Source: Marsupella aquatica
Taxonomy: Eukaryota > Marchantiophyta
Length of the DNA: 64,000 bases
Direction: 5' to 3'
Assembly (NCBI GenBank): GCA_973895155.1
Contig: OZ316896.1
Location: 7,316,001-7,380,000 of the forward strand
Shown here: piece after piece, positions 53,357-64,000 of the stretch
Layout: every line of letters begins with the position of its first letter
Position numbering within the stretch: position 1 is the stretch's first letter
Notes under the pieces: model-generated
The model's input: only the letters and a program-made list of their open reading frames with translations
Told to the model about the DNA's origin: nothing
The model's database searches: none
Program-made: the position numbers and the translations under genes

Positions 53357-55152
53357 ATGTCCACCCCAAGACGTGCCGCCACTTGTCCACTTATGAAGCA
53401 GGCGGTCGTGCCTGTATCCACCAAAGCAATACCCAGATTACCATTAGAAGTGACATTCACAAAAATCAGCTTTTCAAGATCCATTGTCTTAATCTTAGGT
53501 ACCTTCTCTTGCACCAACCCTTTCTCTCCGACAGGAACATCCCCTACAAGCACCTCGTCAACTACTAAGGGTTTGGTTAGAGCGATACTTACCTTAATGC
53601 CCTTCTGCCCTCCATCTCTGCTCGGATTGCCACCCTTCAAGGGGTAGTCCTTACTTTGATGGCCCATGGCACCACATGTGTAGCACAAACCTTCAGCCGG
53701 CCTCCGCTCCATGAGCGCCCGCTTCTTTGCTTTCTGCACCGATGAGGTTCCTTTAGACTTGAAGTTGTTGGCCTTACGGTTGTGCTTTGCTTCTCCATTC
53801 TGGGGCTGAGGATCCAAACCACCGGCCCCTGCCCCCTTTGACTGCTTGCGCTTATTCCCGGGACCTTTTGCTTTCCAAGTTTCCCTCTCAGATCCCTTGC
53901 CACCCACCTTCGCCAAGTTTGGCCAGTTATTCACCAACGTAGTGGCCTTGTCAAAGGCGTCAAAAAGCGTTTTAAACTCATGACTCTTTTCCTATAACTT
54001 TTCCCTGAGCAACAGCGGGAGCTTCACTATAAAGTTGTGAAGCTACAAATGAAGGGTCTCCTGCCCCGCCAGGATACACGCCAGCTGGTTCTGGTAATAA
54101 GTGATGAACTTTTGGATATCACCCCTGAAGCTCATTTCTGTTACACATTTTTGCGCGTGCCACTCTGGGTTTAGTAGTGGTGACATGAGCACGGAGACCC
54201 TCAACCAAGTTTTCCCAAGTAACGGCAAGGAGGAGTCCTCACGTGACTTCTTCCAAGACTTGTACCAAGTCAAGGCATAGTCCTTCAAGTAAGGACGGCT
54301 GCAGTAGCCCAAGTAGAACGCTCAACACACGCTTGGAGATGAATCTCCATCGTGGAGAGCTAACTCAGGAACTTTTGTCCACTTTGTTTGTAGGCCCGTT
54401 GTAAGCTAGAGGAGTCGGTAGCTGGTTCACTTGGAAATACTCCGTCCAACTACCATTCCCCCCTTGGGACGCGTCGCACTCTAACTACCCAGACTAAGTA
54501 AGTACTTAATCTAGGCACCCTTGTTGTGTTCCAATTGCTCATAAATGAGTTGTTGGTCTTGAGTCAACGGACCCAAACCATCGTTAGCGGCTGGGCCTCT
54601 ACGGGTTGTATGAGGATGGTCCTCCAACCGTCTTTCCTTTGCGGGCCACTTGTCCTTAGGTTCCTAGTTTGTGGATTTTGGTGACATCCCCCGCGACTTG
54701 CGGGCACTATGACCTCCCGGGGCTATGGCATCACCCGCATTGCTCTGGTTTTGCTTGGTCAAATTGTCCACGATGACGTCCGGCTTGACATCATCCTCTG
54801 GTTCCGCATCCAACCCTGAGCTCAAGGTTGGGATCCGTTCCTCTTTTGGGTCTTGACGCTCTTCCTTTGATTCAGTCTCTAAACCATCATCGCTTCCATC
54901 TAAGTCGGAGCCGTCATCGCCTGACCCATCCTCTGGAGGATTGACCACCTCCTTCCCTTTAAGTTGACGACGCTCTATACTTGATGTGTTTGCTGTGGTG
55001 GTCGACGGTTTGGCCTCCACGTCCTCATTGTCTTGCTTGTAACGCTCATCTAGGGAAGTCGACCCATCCTCCTTCTGTTCTTCTTGAAATTGGGCTCTCC
55101 CCTTGGTGGGAGGAGCCTGCTTGCCACTCTTTGATTGAGTGTTCTTAGCCAT
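53357..55152 (-). pseudogene. Chromovirus A gag and protease N-terminal part
   Basis: Start ATG at 55152 (MAKNTQSKSGKQ), an acidic Ser/Asp-rich N-terminus (to 54664). A gag core at 54312-54043 (LKDYALTWYKSWKKS, GDIQKFITYYQNQLA). A Lys-rich stretch and a zinc knuckle CYTCGAMGHQSKDYP in which the last Cys is replaced (53690-53660). Then the protease with LVDTGTTACFISGQ (about 53420-53380), cut at 53357 by element B. Stops and frame changes around 54300-54660 and 53940-54040. Confidence 0.8.
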
Positions 55153-55283
55153 GTCTCCGGTAACCAAATCTGCCCGTAGTCGACCCGCTGGGCACGTGGA
55201 AGCAGTTAGTCCTTGCAAAAATCCGTTAAAATTTTTGGATTCAGACCTAGCACAACCCCGGCCCGGTGTCTATGCCAACAATC

Positions 55284-55295
55284 GCTCTGATACCA
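55284..55295 (-). promoter_or_regulatory. Primer-binding site of chromovirus A
   Basis: Minus-strand TGGTATCAGAGC, the classic plant initiator-methionine tRNA site, starting 4 bases (CTTG) from the LTR end ...GTCCACCA. Fixes the orientation of A and the inner edge of its 5' LTR. Confidence 0.92.
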
Positions 55296-55299
55296 CAAG

Positions 55300-56073
55300 T
55301 GGTGGACTTTGCCACCCAACGCCCTCACCAATCCCAACACTCACACCTAAGTGCCCCTGGTGCCCAAACGCCTCCACGAAATACCTCAAGCAAGCAACCT
55401 AGTGCCCCTTGCATCACCAACGGCCCCTCCCATATGAAGCCGCACTTGCTCTCTAACGCGACCGCTATTCAATGGTCCTCACTGTCTGCACAAGCAACCA
55501 AGCGTCTCGGTAAGTAACCCTTCAGGATCTAGATCTCCCAAGTCTAGCATCCTAACTCAAGCTCAACAGATTTTGGTAAGTAGGTCAGCGATAGGTCTTC
55601 CCGATGCCATAAGCCGGAACCCAGAACCGACGTCCACTGTTCGTCTAGAATAGCTCCTTCCTTGGGCGTAGCCCGGGTTTCCCCTCGTACCTATCCATCA
55701 CCAACTGACCGCCCTGCCCCCAAGACATGTTCATGGCCCAAATAGCATAGCTTGTCCTAAAGCTTGTCCGGGAGCTTGTCCCAACACGCCGGGACCAGAA
55801 CGGCCCCGAATTTAGCAACTAACTCCCGGTTCTCACCCCACTGATGGTCTAGGGACCAAGTGCCATTGGGACTCAACCTCCATGCCTACTTGGCCTTGCC
55901 TCCCCAACGCAAGCTCCCTTGAGAGACTGAACGTGGCTTGGCTGCTATTTTGGCAGGATTTGGCTAGTGGACCAAAAAACACCTGCAAACCTCAAGAACC
56001 TACAGTGCTCCTTGATCCAGCTGAGCTCAAGAGGATGTAGCCCTCCTTGAGAGATTTCCAACACACCCAAGAA
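55300..56073 (-). repeat. 5' LTR of chromovirus A (outer end uncertain)
   Basis: Inner end at 55300 (minus-strand ...AGTCCACCA) follows from the primer site. The outer end may be at about 56073 (minus TGTGTTGGAAATCTC), but I found no matching second LTR near 12 kb and no target duplication, so the limit is an estimate. Frames here (55266-55517 and others) show no domain. Confidence 0.5.
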
Positions 56074-57624
56074 GTCCCCCAACGGACTTCTCGTTGGGAA
56101 GTTATTGTCATTTTTGTTTTGTGTTTTCCCTTAGTGTCGCGATCGCCGCGGCTCACGACTTTGGCTCGCCCTTAGCCCCCAGGGAGACACCACTCCCCTC
56201 ATATATGCTTCTGGAGACTTGTCACCCCCAGACCAACTTTGATCCCAAAACTTTTGGTCCCCAACCAGGACCCTATCCTGCATGTCTGGGCGCGCCACCA
56301 ACTGGCAACGCCCACAACTTCCTAGTTAGGCGTCCCGTGATGTCTGCATTTAAGGCATTTGCATCCATTGTTCCAGTCCGTTCCTGTCTGCGTCTGGTCG
56401 TCCCAGTCCGCACGCCATTGTTCATGGGAGAATGGTGGGCTGCAATAGGGCTAGTGATTTTGCTGGCCTCATGTATGTATTCCTTTCAACTTTTTCCTGA
56501 TTGTTCCTTGGATTCGGATGTTGAAAAGAGGGTACAGATTTTGAATTATTCCTATCCTCGGTTCATGTATGATGCTCACTTGTGGCCTAGCCTTCTAGTG
56601 AATCCAATACCTCATATCCACAAAGCTTCTGTTCAGTTTAGTTTTTTTGAATAAATTGAACACTGATACTTATGTTTTACAAACACTTGTTGTAGCCTGG
56701 CAAGGGTCATTTCATGCTAGCGAGGCACTAATCATGAGATATTTTGGGTTATGCAAGAAGAAAATGTGCCCGTGAGAATAATGTTTTTGATGTTGCTATA
56801 TGGTGAATGCAACTTTCAGTATTTTGTCTTATTCAAACTTCTTTTGTTATGCATTTTTATTTGAATGTGTCTTACCAAGGTGCATCCCTTGTATAGTTTA
56901 GATTTCAAATTTATTCTGGCACCCCTCTAATTTAAAAAAAATCTTTGCTATATTTAAGATCATCCACCCTTTAACAAAGCTCGTGTGATTTCTAGCCCTT
57001 ATTCTCATGAGTGCAGAAAAAATGATCTAAATAAAGTGCACACCTTGTGTCTTTAAGTACTACTCATGGTTTTGTGTCCTAAATTTATGGTTTTAATTAT
57101 TTGGAGTGTCATTAGCTAAAGTAAGCACATAAGTATCTCTACTCTTGTACATTATGTGCACATCCCAATATCATAAACTTAAACTTTCACTTTCCTATTC
57201 ATTATTATTTTTCTTTACATGTGTAATTTTACTCTTGTACCTTATGTGCAAAAGTTCAAATATCATAGACTATATGTCTTCCTAGTTAATGTACTGTTTA
57301 TATTTTAATTAGCACACTTTAATTAGAACACTTGCATATCGCTACAAAACAAAAATAAAATGAACATGCCATATCTCGCACGCTACAATGACCCTTACAT
57401 AGCTTTGTGAACTTGCCTAGTTTAAAAGAGATCACGTCCCGGTATGGCGCTTTTTATATCATAGCTTTGGAAACTTGCCTAGCTTGAAACAGTGCTGCAA
57501 CATTAGAACGAGCTCCCGCCATTTCCTGGATTTCCCGATGCCCAACCTACTCTTGTGGAGCTTTCAAACTCTGCAAAGCCATAGCGTCTCGGTAGCGAAT
57601 GCCGGAAGAAGAAATCAATCGGCT
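56074..57624. other. Intergenic DNA upstream of SLD5
   Basis: About 1.5 kb. A 186-codon plus frame (56094-56654) has no recognised domain, and the first half may still belong to the chromovirus LTR. From 56700 the DNA becomes AT-rich with a GCTAGCGAGG half-motif at 56716. SLD5 promoter elements must lie near 57300-57600 but no TATA box is clear. Confidence 0.45.
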
Positions 57625-60525
57625 ATGGCGGATGAAGGACTCGACGGAGCAAGAGTGGAAGGGCTGGGCGACGAGGCAGAGCAAGGACGAGAGCGAGAGG
57701 ACGAAGATGGCGTTCGACGGAGCAACGGGGCAGCTTCTCTGGCCCGTGTCCCTGAAGCAGAGAGTAGTACGAGTTGGCCGACGACTTCTTTTGGCGACGG
57801 CGATGCTGGAGAAGCAGATGATCTTCATAGCACGGACGTCGAGCTTCTTAGAAGGGTATGGAGTAATGAAAAAGCGGCACCCGAAATTCTGCGGTACGAG
57901 GCTCAGTTGGTGGAGCGAGTTCAAGAGCAGATTCTGCTAATGGTGTGTGTTTGTGTATGTATGCGTGCTGCGTGTTTCCAGTTGGTTCTGCTGCTCTTCT
58001 CTTCTTGCTTGTTGCACTGTGCCGTATACATGCATGCCTAGGTGTCCAGACGAAAGCACTTCGCTGGCATGGATGTAAATGGAACCTCACGAAGATAACA
58101 TACACCAAACGAACTCTGTCATTCGGCCAATTGTTCAGGCAGGATCGAAATGCATATCGTGAGCGGTTGAACGGTTTTATGGTTTCTGAAAACTTATTTC
58201 TGTCGTGTGGCGGTGATGATGTAAACTTTAGGAGGAAAACATAGCAGCGTTTTCCACCGAGATATCTGATGAACTTATGCTGTCACTGTACCGGATGGAC
58301 GTGAATCGCGCTCTTTATCTACTGCGATCCTATCTACGGACGCGACTCAGTAAAGTACCTTCATCAGATCTTCTTTGTGACTAACACAATTGCATGTCAT
58401 GCCTTCTTTGAATATGTCATCAATACGGTAGCTTAATGTCATAAGCAGTTCGTAGTACGAACCTAACCTGAATTCTCTGTGGGACGGATGGCAGATAGAA
58501 CGGTTTCCGATTCACATTGTTAGTACTCCGGATACGAGCGAGAAACTTTCTGAAAGCGAATTAGAGTATGCCTTCAGGTGAGTGGTGTCTTCAATCCTGC
58601 TCCTTTGGAGTCCTTTATAAATCTTCGTTCTCCATCTATCTCAGCAAAGCAAAATGATTCCTTTTGCTATGGGTCTTTCGTGCTTAGTGCAAGGCAAAGA
58701 AGTCTTTCATGTATGCACGCTTCGTGGAAAATGCTGGTTTTTCGTATGGACAGTGATACTTATTTCATTTATTTTATTTATCAGGGTCTTCATTTTTCTT
58801 TAATCATGAATATTCTTTGATAATTTGAGCTCCTGTATTCTTTTTAAAAAACTGGAAAGATGTTGATCATAGGTATGGAGAAGCTCTCGCGAAGCACTTT
58901 GAGCAAACTGTTTTAAACCGACTACCAGAAGAGTACAACTCGATGTCGAAACAGTACACTTCATCCGAGGAAGGCGACATGAGTATCCATTTCACACAAT
59001 GCAATTAATGAAAGGATGCATCGGAGAGACAAGAGTGCGGCACTGAATGAGTCAATGTTTGTTTTCCTTGTTGCGAAACAGCATAGTGTCTTTCATACCT
59101 TGTGATTTATTGGAAGACTTCACTGATGACGGAATTGACTTGAATTCCAAGGATTCTGGCGTCCAGAAAAGGATTCTGAGTTTAGGGTCCCGTTTAGGTC
59201 ACGGCATTGCAATCACAGGTAAACAACCTTACTTCTAATTCCACAGTACTTGTCGTAACCGACGACCATTGAAGTTGTCATTCGCATTATGCACGGAAAA
59301 TTCTAATTAGTTAACGTTGATACGAGCGAGAGAGGACTCTTGCTCTCATCCCCTGGCTACACTTGCATTGATAATCCTGCTATAGGAAAACTAAACTAAT
59401 GCACATGTCAAGATATTCTTTGATTGAGTATAAAGAATATTTATGAAAGTCTCAAACTTATTTTCCTGTGTCTTTTAAGGAAAGCAACCCCGCTGCCGCT
59501 GAACGGTTTGAAACCTGGTCTTCATGCCTCACCTTGAGGATAGGATGATGGAACAAAAGATGTTAATAACTGCAAGTAATCTTTTTGTTTGGGTTCTTCT
59601 GTAGAAATACATCCATTTTCGATTCGATGACTTCTTATGACCTACACAAGGAAGGCAACTTGACTTGTGAATATTACTCAACAGATCTCTAGCTCTTGGC
59701 TGTTAGATTGTTGTGGGTTGCAAATTTCCCTGACAAGATACCAGTTCCAAAACCTCAGTTGGACACGTTTGTTTTCTGCAAGAGCAAAGGAGCTATTGGC
59801 GCTTTCCAGCTGGACGACAAGTAAGTATCTTGAAGTGGATTTGCAGATAGACATTTTAGCGCGGTTCAACATCCTGGTCCTTGGCTGTTTGAGGTTTCCT
59901 AGATCCCGAGGTGGACTCAAGGCTCATGAGGCAAAAATTACTTAATCACCTAGGACACCTGTTGAGCTTGCTATCCTGTTTCTGTACATTTCAAATACTC
60001 ATTGGGGTGCCTTTCTTTTCTTTCGTTACTTGCGAGGATTTCGACTCTCGCTGGGTTTGTCTCTGAATTAGATGCCTTTCGTTTTCCCTGTCTGTAGGAC
60101 TGTAGAATTACATAGCAGTAGTTTATTGTAATTTAAATGTTCTGGAGTCAGTTTTGGACTCTTTGTGCAAGTTGTGCAAGCGCTTGAGTTGCGTTACTAG
60201 TCTGTGGTGAAGCTGAAGCTGATCAAATGTCACTCAGTTTTATGTTTCTTATGTGCTTGTATAAGAGAGGTCTAAAGCGCTCAGTATTGAAGGAAAGTTC
60301 ATCTTCGTGTAGCGCTCCTATGTTTGCTGTCTGGGTAGCCCCGATTTAGACTTTACAATAGTGAGAAATCTGACAATTAGGGGATATTCATGGAACTGAT
60401 TATGCTTGATATTCTTTTGTAACAGGGGAGATGAAACGGTGGATCTTATGAAAGATGATTTGCACATCCTTAGATACAAGCCAGTTAGGAGGCTTTTAGA
60501 GGCAAACAAGATAGAACTTATTTAA
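57625..60525 (+). CDS. SLD5: GINS complex subunit SLD5, six exons
   Basis: Exons 57625-57942, 58232-58354, 58495-58577, 58873-58982, 59745-59820 and 60426-60525, all with GT-AG introns that keep the frame; 269 aa predicted. Start MADEGLDG; the first 70 residues are Gly/Glu/Arg-rich and variable. Conserved core: TDVELLRRVWSNEKAAPEIL (exon 1), SLYRMDVNRALYLLRSYLR (exon 2), LAKHFEQTVLNRLPEEYNSM (exon 4), PKPQLDTFVFCKS (exon 5) and LHILRYKPVRRLLEANKIELI shown in part (exon 6), the usual C-terminal end. SLD5 with PSF1-3 forms GINS, which binds MCM2-7 and CDC45 as the replicative helicase in the nucleus. Arabidopsis SLD5 is about 220 aa; the extra length is N-terminal. An in-frame ATG at 57475 exists but lies outside any conserved sequence. 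No disabling change seen. Confidence 0.93.
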
Positions 60526-63500
60526 TTAAGTGAAAGATTTTCTATACATAATGTGTGCAGCTTTTCCATCACGTGATCTACTTTCACGCAGGAAAAAGGC
60601 CTTTGATCTGTACTTGCAGGCGTTTCTGTAAGGTCTGGATCATCATGAAAATATCCTAGCTTCTGTACACAAGGTGCACCCCATTCGCTCATTTGACAGC
60701 CTTGCTACTGTTTGTCTTGAGATCAAGGTGGAATTCACCGCAAGATTTTCCTATGGTTTACCCTGGAGTGTCGGCCGGTCACATAGCTTAGACCCAAGAT
60801 AGGTTTCAAACTTATCTACAATCTTTATCCTGACTTCAAGAGCAAGCTATCGTTGAGGGAAACCCTGTCAGAAGAAGCCTGAGGGACGTGAAAGCCTAGA
60901 AAGTATTCTGGAAGCAGTGGAGATTAGGGAACTTTTGGAGATGGAAATTTTTGCTGAAATTACTAGATTTTTGCCCTGAAATTTCGTAAAAATATTGCTT
61001 CAGCCAAGATATCTGGATGGCAATGCTTTGTAGAGGTTTTGGAAAATTTGTGATACGTGAGATGACAACTTGTTTTCCAAGTTGTTGCATATGATTCAAT
61101 GTCCTTGACTACTAGCGATCTTGAATTCAAATGAAAGCTGACAGGATTATTCTGCAGGAGTTTTTCCTTTCAAATTTCTTCCCCGTGTTCGGCTTTCCCT
61201 GGAATGGTTGAAGGCTTTTGGCCACCACGGATCTTGCTTATGTTTACGGGAAGGACTTGTTTGCGTTGCTCTAGCATTGATGTCTCACGCCATCAATACC
61301 TGTGCTTGACGTTTTGCTGGCGCCCTTCATTCACTCACGGTTGTAGCCAATCACAAATTGTTGGGGACACGGCATGAGTGAGGGTTTGCCCTTGGAGCTG
61401 CAAGAGATAAGTTCTTCCCGAACATTTTTAGTTCATCGCCGTGAGGTAATCGTTATATTTCACATCACCAGCTTCCAGCTTTTGGTTTTTCCTACGGATG
61501 AGTTGCATTAGTATTTACATTTTCAGGAAGAAGCAGAACCGAACCATTATATTCCTGCTCAGTTATTGTTACACATGTATCTCTCCATCCCAATTGTTTT
61601 TCCAATTATCTGGAAAAAAGGAAGCAGTGTCGAAATATCCAAGAAAATACTGCATTGCTCGAGTTTGTTTGGACGTACATGCTGGTAACAAGCACGGGGA
61701 GTATTTCATGGCTGCCTCCTCACAGCAGATGCCTACACGGAGCAGAGGATATATAGAGGGTGAACGTATAGGCAGAACTAAATCGAATCACAGATTCACA
61801 TCAGTGGATGCTGGTGTTTGCCTATTTGGATGTTTTGAATGTGGAATGGAGTTGACCTTCTAAATTATGATTGCCGAGGAACGTCTTCATTTACTGCAAA
61901 ATTTACATGCGTCTCCCGATTTTTAAGCGACGCACACATGCTGTTAGCACCTTGAATGTAAGGTCTATGTTCTGAACTGATCTTTGCGACAATGTCCTAC
62001 TTTTTCGGCAACAAACATCTTGTGATTTCTAAGGCTGTGATGCCATTTCATGCAATCTGTTGTGCTGGTTGAAAGTATGCTGATTCCTGTTCGGATATGC
62101 AAAAACGGCCTCAATCATGTACGGGTACGGTGCCTCGGGCTTCAGAGGGGCATGATTGCCACGTTCTTGCGTAAATTACTCCGACTATTGGACCGTAGTA
62201 CCCTTGGTTCACGTAGCAGGGGAGGAGAGGAGCGGAGAGGAGAGGAGGAGAGTCGTTACAGCTGCTCAGATCTCTCTACACACCGCCTAACTTTTTGACT
62301 GCACAGGAGGGAAGCTCACTACCACAAGACTGGAATCACTTAAAAAAAACCCATGTAAAGGTGGAGGAACCCACGTTTTCCAATCCAAGCTACTTGATTA
62401 TAGATTCATAGTGGTCTAAGATACTCTCCTAACGTGAGAATACCAGCTTGTGACAAGCGACTGGCTTATGTTTGTGATCGTGAGGGGCTCCCGTCTACTG
62501 TGCTCAGGCAAGGCAGCTGCGATGGTGCTGTGCCTGCAGCTCTTTTCCATTTTTGGTCGGTGTTTTCCTTGCTTGTTTCTTGGACTTTCTTCTTCCAGAC
62601 GGATAATCGCAGGAGTTCAGGCTTGCATGTTGGGTTCTCCGTGGGCCCCACTAATTATTGTGTCGACAGGCAATGCGAGCTTTGTGGGTTTGCTGATTTC
62701 CCTGAACTCAACTCAGCGGGAAACAGAGAAGATTCTTTCAGATGCGCTGTGCTGTGCTGCGCTGTATGGTTACGATGCACTGTGATGCCAGTGTCTCCAT
62801 ATGTGGCCTAACACACAGGACCTAAACTGAAACTACTTAATGTATCTTGGAAGGGCTTGCGAGTTCTATTTTCAATGAAGAAAAATCAAGCATAGTGCGC
62901 GCTGGCAATATCTATTTTGGAAGAAGTGTATTTTCTTGAAATCAGTTGCTTTTGCGTAATAGAGATTCCGGTATAAGTGTGAATTGAAACGTGGCCTTTG
63001 GGCCGTTAGTCTCATGTCTCCCTCGGACACGGTTCAACCTTAATTCATCTGGATTGCTTGGCAGGCAATTAGTTAAGTGATGAAGGTTGCGACTTGCTAA
63101 TTGCGAACCCGCTTGTTTTAGTCGCATTGAGTTTTGTCAGTCCGTGTTTGCAGTTATTAACAGTAATCAAAATATAATAATATTTAAAAATCTCCATGTC
63201 CTTGTGTGTTGATGTTGGTGAGCAAGGTGCAAATCTGGATGGAGCGGTACATCTTGTTCGCATGTTTGATGTCTTCAGGCTGGGGTCCACAAATGGCAGT
63301 GATTGTCTGTCGCTGACCTTTCTGATTAGTGTCTCGGGAGCGGGAAAGCCAAAATTCAAGCCTGTACTTATTCTCAGCGATGGGTGCCCGCACTATACCA
63401 GGAAAAGAGTCAGACTCTGATACGTCTCATCATGCCTGAATGAAGACAGTGGATCACGTGCGCTCTCCTGAGAATCGTCATGTACATCGCAGTCTTTTGG

Positions 63501-64000
63501 AGGTTCATTCAGAGAATGTGGAGTTCGTAACTGTCCCTTCGTGCAAACGATAATAAGCAAGCCAATTGCTTCGTTTGCAATTTTCCTCGAAATCGACCTT
63601 GTATGCAAATTAAAAGTCGCTTCAAGCCAACGTTTGGAGAGCGTCTAAGGCTGAGAAATGCAATAGCTCTTAATTTCCAGCGCCAATTTATTCATCAACC
63701 AGAATCCTGAGTGCCCAGCAAGGCTGAAAACGAAGGGTTGGTAATGTCCAACACCAGTAATCATCGTCCAAGATTCCGGATGCCCAGGAAGCAGCGAGGG
63801 AATGAATGATTCCGCGCGACTTGACCCGTGTTGACCCGACCTCGTACCTGTAAGGCAGAGGGCTTCTAGGGCGTCGTGGGAAGGAGTGGCTTGCGTTTAG
63901 CCGCTGTATTTGGGCTCATGTTTGTGGGGAGGACGTCGTTTTTATGACGCTCCAGTTGCTCCAGAGAGTTGAGCCCCTATATTTGGCGGAGGGAGTTTCA
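60526..64000. other. Region downstream of SLD5 without a supportable gene
   Basis: 3.5 kb of moderately AT-rich DNA. The longest frames (61498-61863, 62434-62811, 62450-62785, 63069-63359) lack recognisable domains and plausible splicing partners. A GCTAGC-related CTAGCGATCTTG lies at 61112. SLD5's 3' untranslated region occupies the start. Nothing here resembles the elements to the left. Confidence 0.5.
62211..62256 (+). repeat. Purine-rich GGAGAGGAG microsatellite-like tract
   Basis: Imperfect repeats of GGAGA and GGAGG units over about 45 bp. No function evident. Confidence 0.7.

Noticed and set aside
12034-56073. Paired LTRs of chromovirus A at 12.0-12.5 kb and 55.3-56.1 kb
   Set aside because: By eye I find no convincing similarity between the two regions, so I do not call them a pair; a dot-plot would settle it.
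56094-56654. 186-codon plus-strand ORF as a host gene
   Set aside because: No domain, no splice partners, and it starts in probable LTR sequence.
57547-57924. Minus-strand ORF opposite SLD5 exon 1
   Set aside because: SLD5 exon 1 on the plus strand has clear homology and correct splice phase.
57599-57940. Alternative plus-strand ORF MPEEEINRLW...
   Set aside because: Out of frame with the conserved SLD5 segment TDVELLRRVW and with exon 2.
61498-61863. 121-codon ORF downstream of SLD5 as a gene
   Set aside because: No domain, no conserved context; likely chance.

Overview
The window reads as plant nuclear DNA. The one confident host gene is a six-exon GINS subunit SLD5 of plant type. Everything to its left is a deep stack of plant transposable elements: Ty3 chromovirus, other Ty3 lineages, Ty1/copia, CACTA, Mutator-like and hAT-like elements. 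Species cannot be fixed from sequence; a non-flowering plant seems plausible because of the unusual Ty3 LTRs, but that is a guess.

Layout. 1-7267 (minus): 5' part of Ty3 element E, with a gag-protease frame and a giant LTR that itself carries a long open reading frame (ORF0). E sits inside the 3' LTR of a related element D (7268-10330), which is also split by a CACTA element (7801-9749). D's RNase H and integrase fill 10319-12033. From about 12.2 kb to beyond 55.3 kb lies an old chromovirus A (minus) cut into pieces by later insertions: solo LTR C (13387-16071), a MULE-type MITE (16542-16892), a TIR element X (18209-19713) and Ty3 element B (plus, 20342-53356). B contains an 8-bp-TSD MITE (21516-21801), a second MULE-type MITE (23513-23866) and a giant solo LTR G (27510-52540). 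G is split by a copia element (27579-33216) and by a 14.8-kb Mutator-like element (37193-52028). That element in turn holds solo LTR F (38268-42097) and a second 8-bp-TSD MITE (45746-46031). SLD5 lies at 57625-60525; 60.5-64 kb has no gene I can support.

Two systems stand out. First, a Ty3 lineage whose LTRs (2.7-4.5 kb, TG...CA, own 5-bp target duplications) encode ORF0. ORF0 is a plant-mobile-domain-like N-terminal region followed by a long coiled coil, seen in four copies and in two divergent forms (E/D/G versus F). Second, the Mutator-like element carries, divergently from its transposase, a decayed multi-exon gene joining a ParB-like domain (DGNHR motif) to a DNA-methyltransferase-like C-terminus. 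The same element is peppered with a near-palindrome GCTAGCRAYCTCGCTAGC, mostly in introns and gene-flanking DNA.

Most insertion boundaries are fixed by target-site duplications. At three of them the interrupted reading frame is restored when the insert is ignored, so the nesting order is well supported. All element proteins show frameshifts or stops except SLD5, E gag, D integrase and some shorter pieces.
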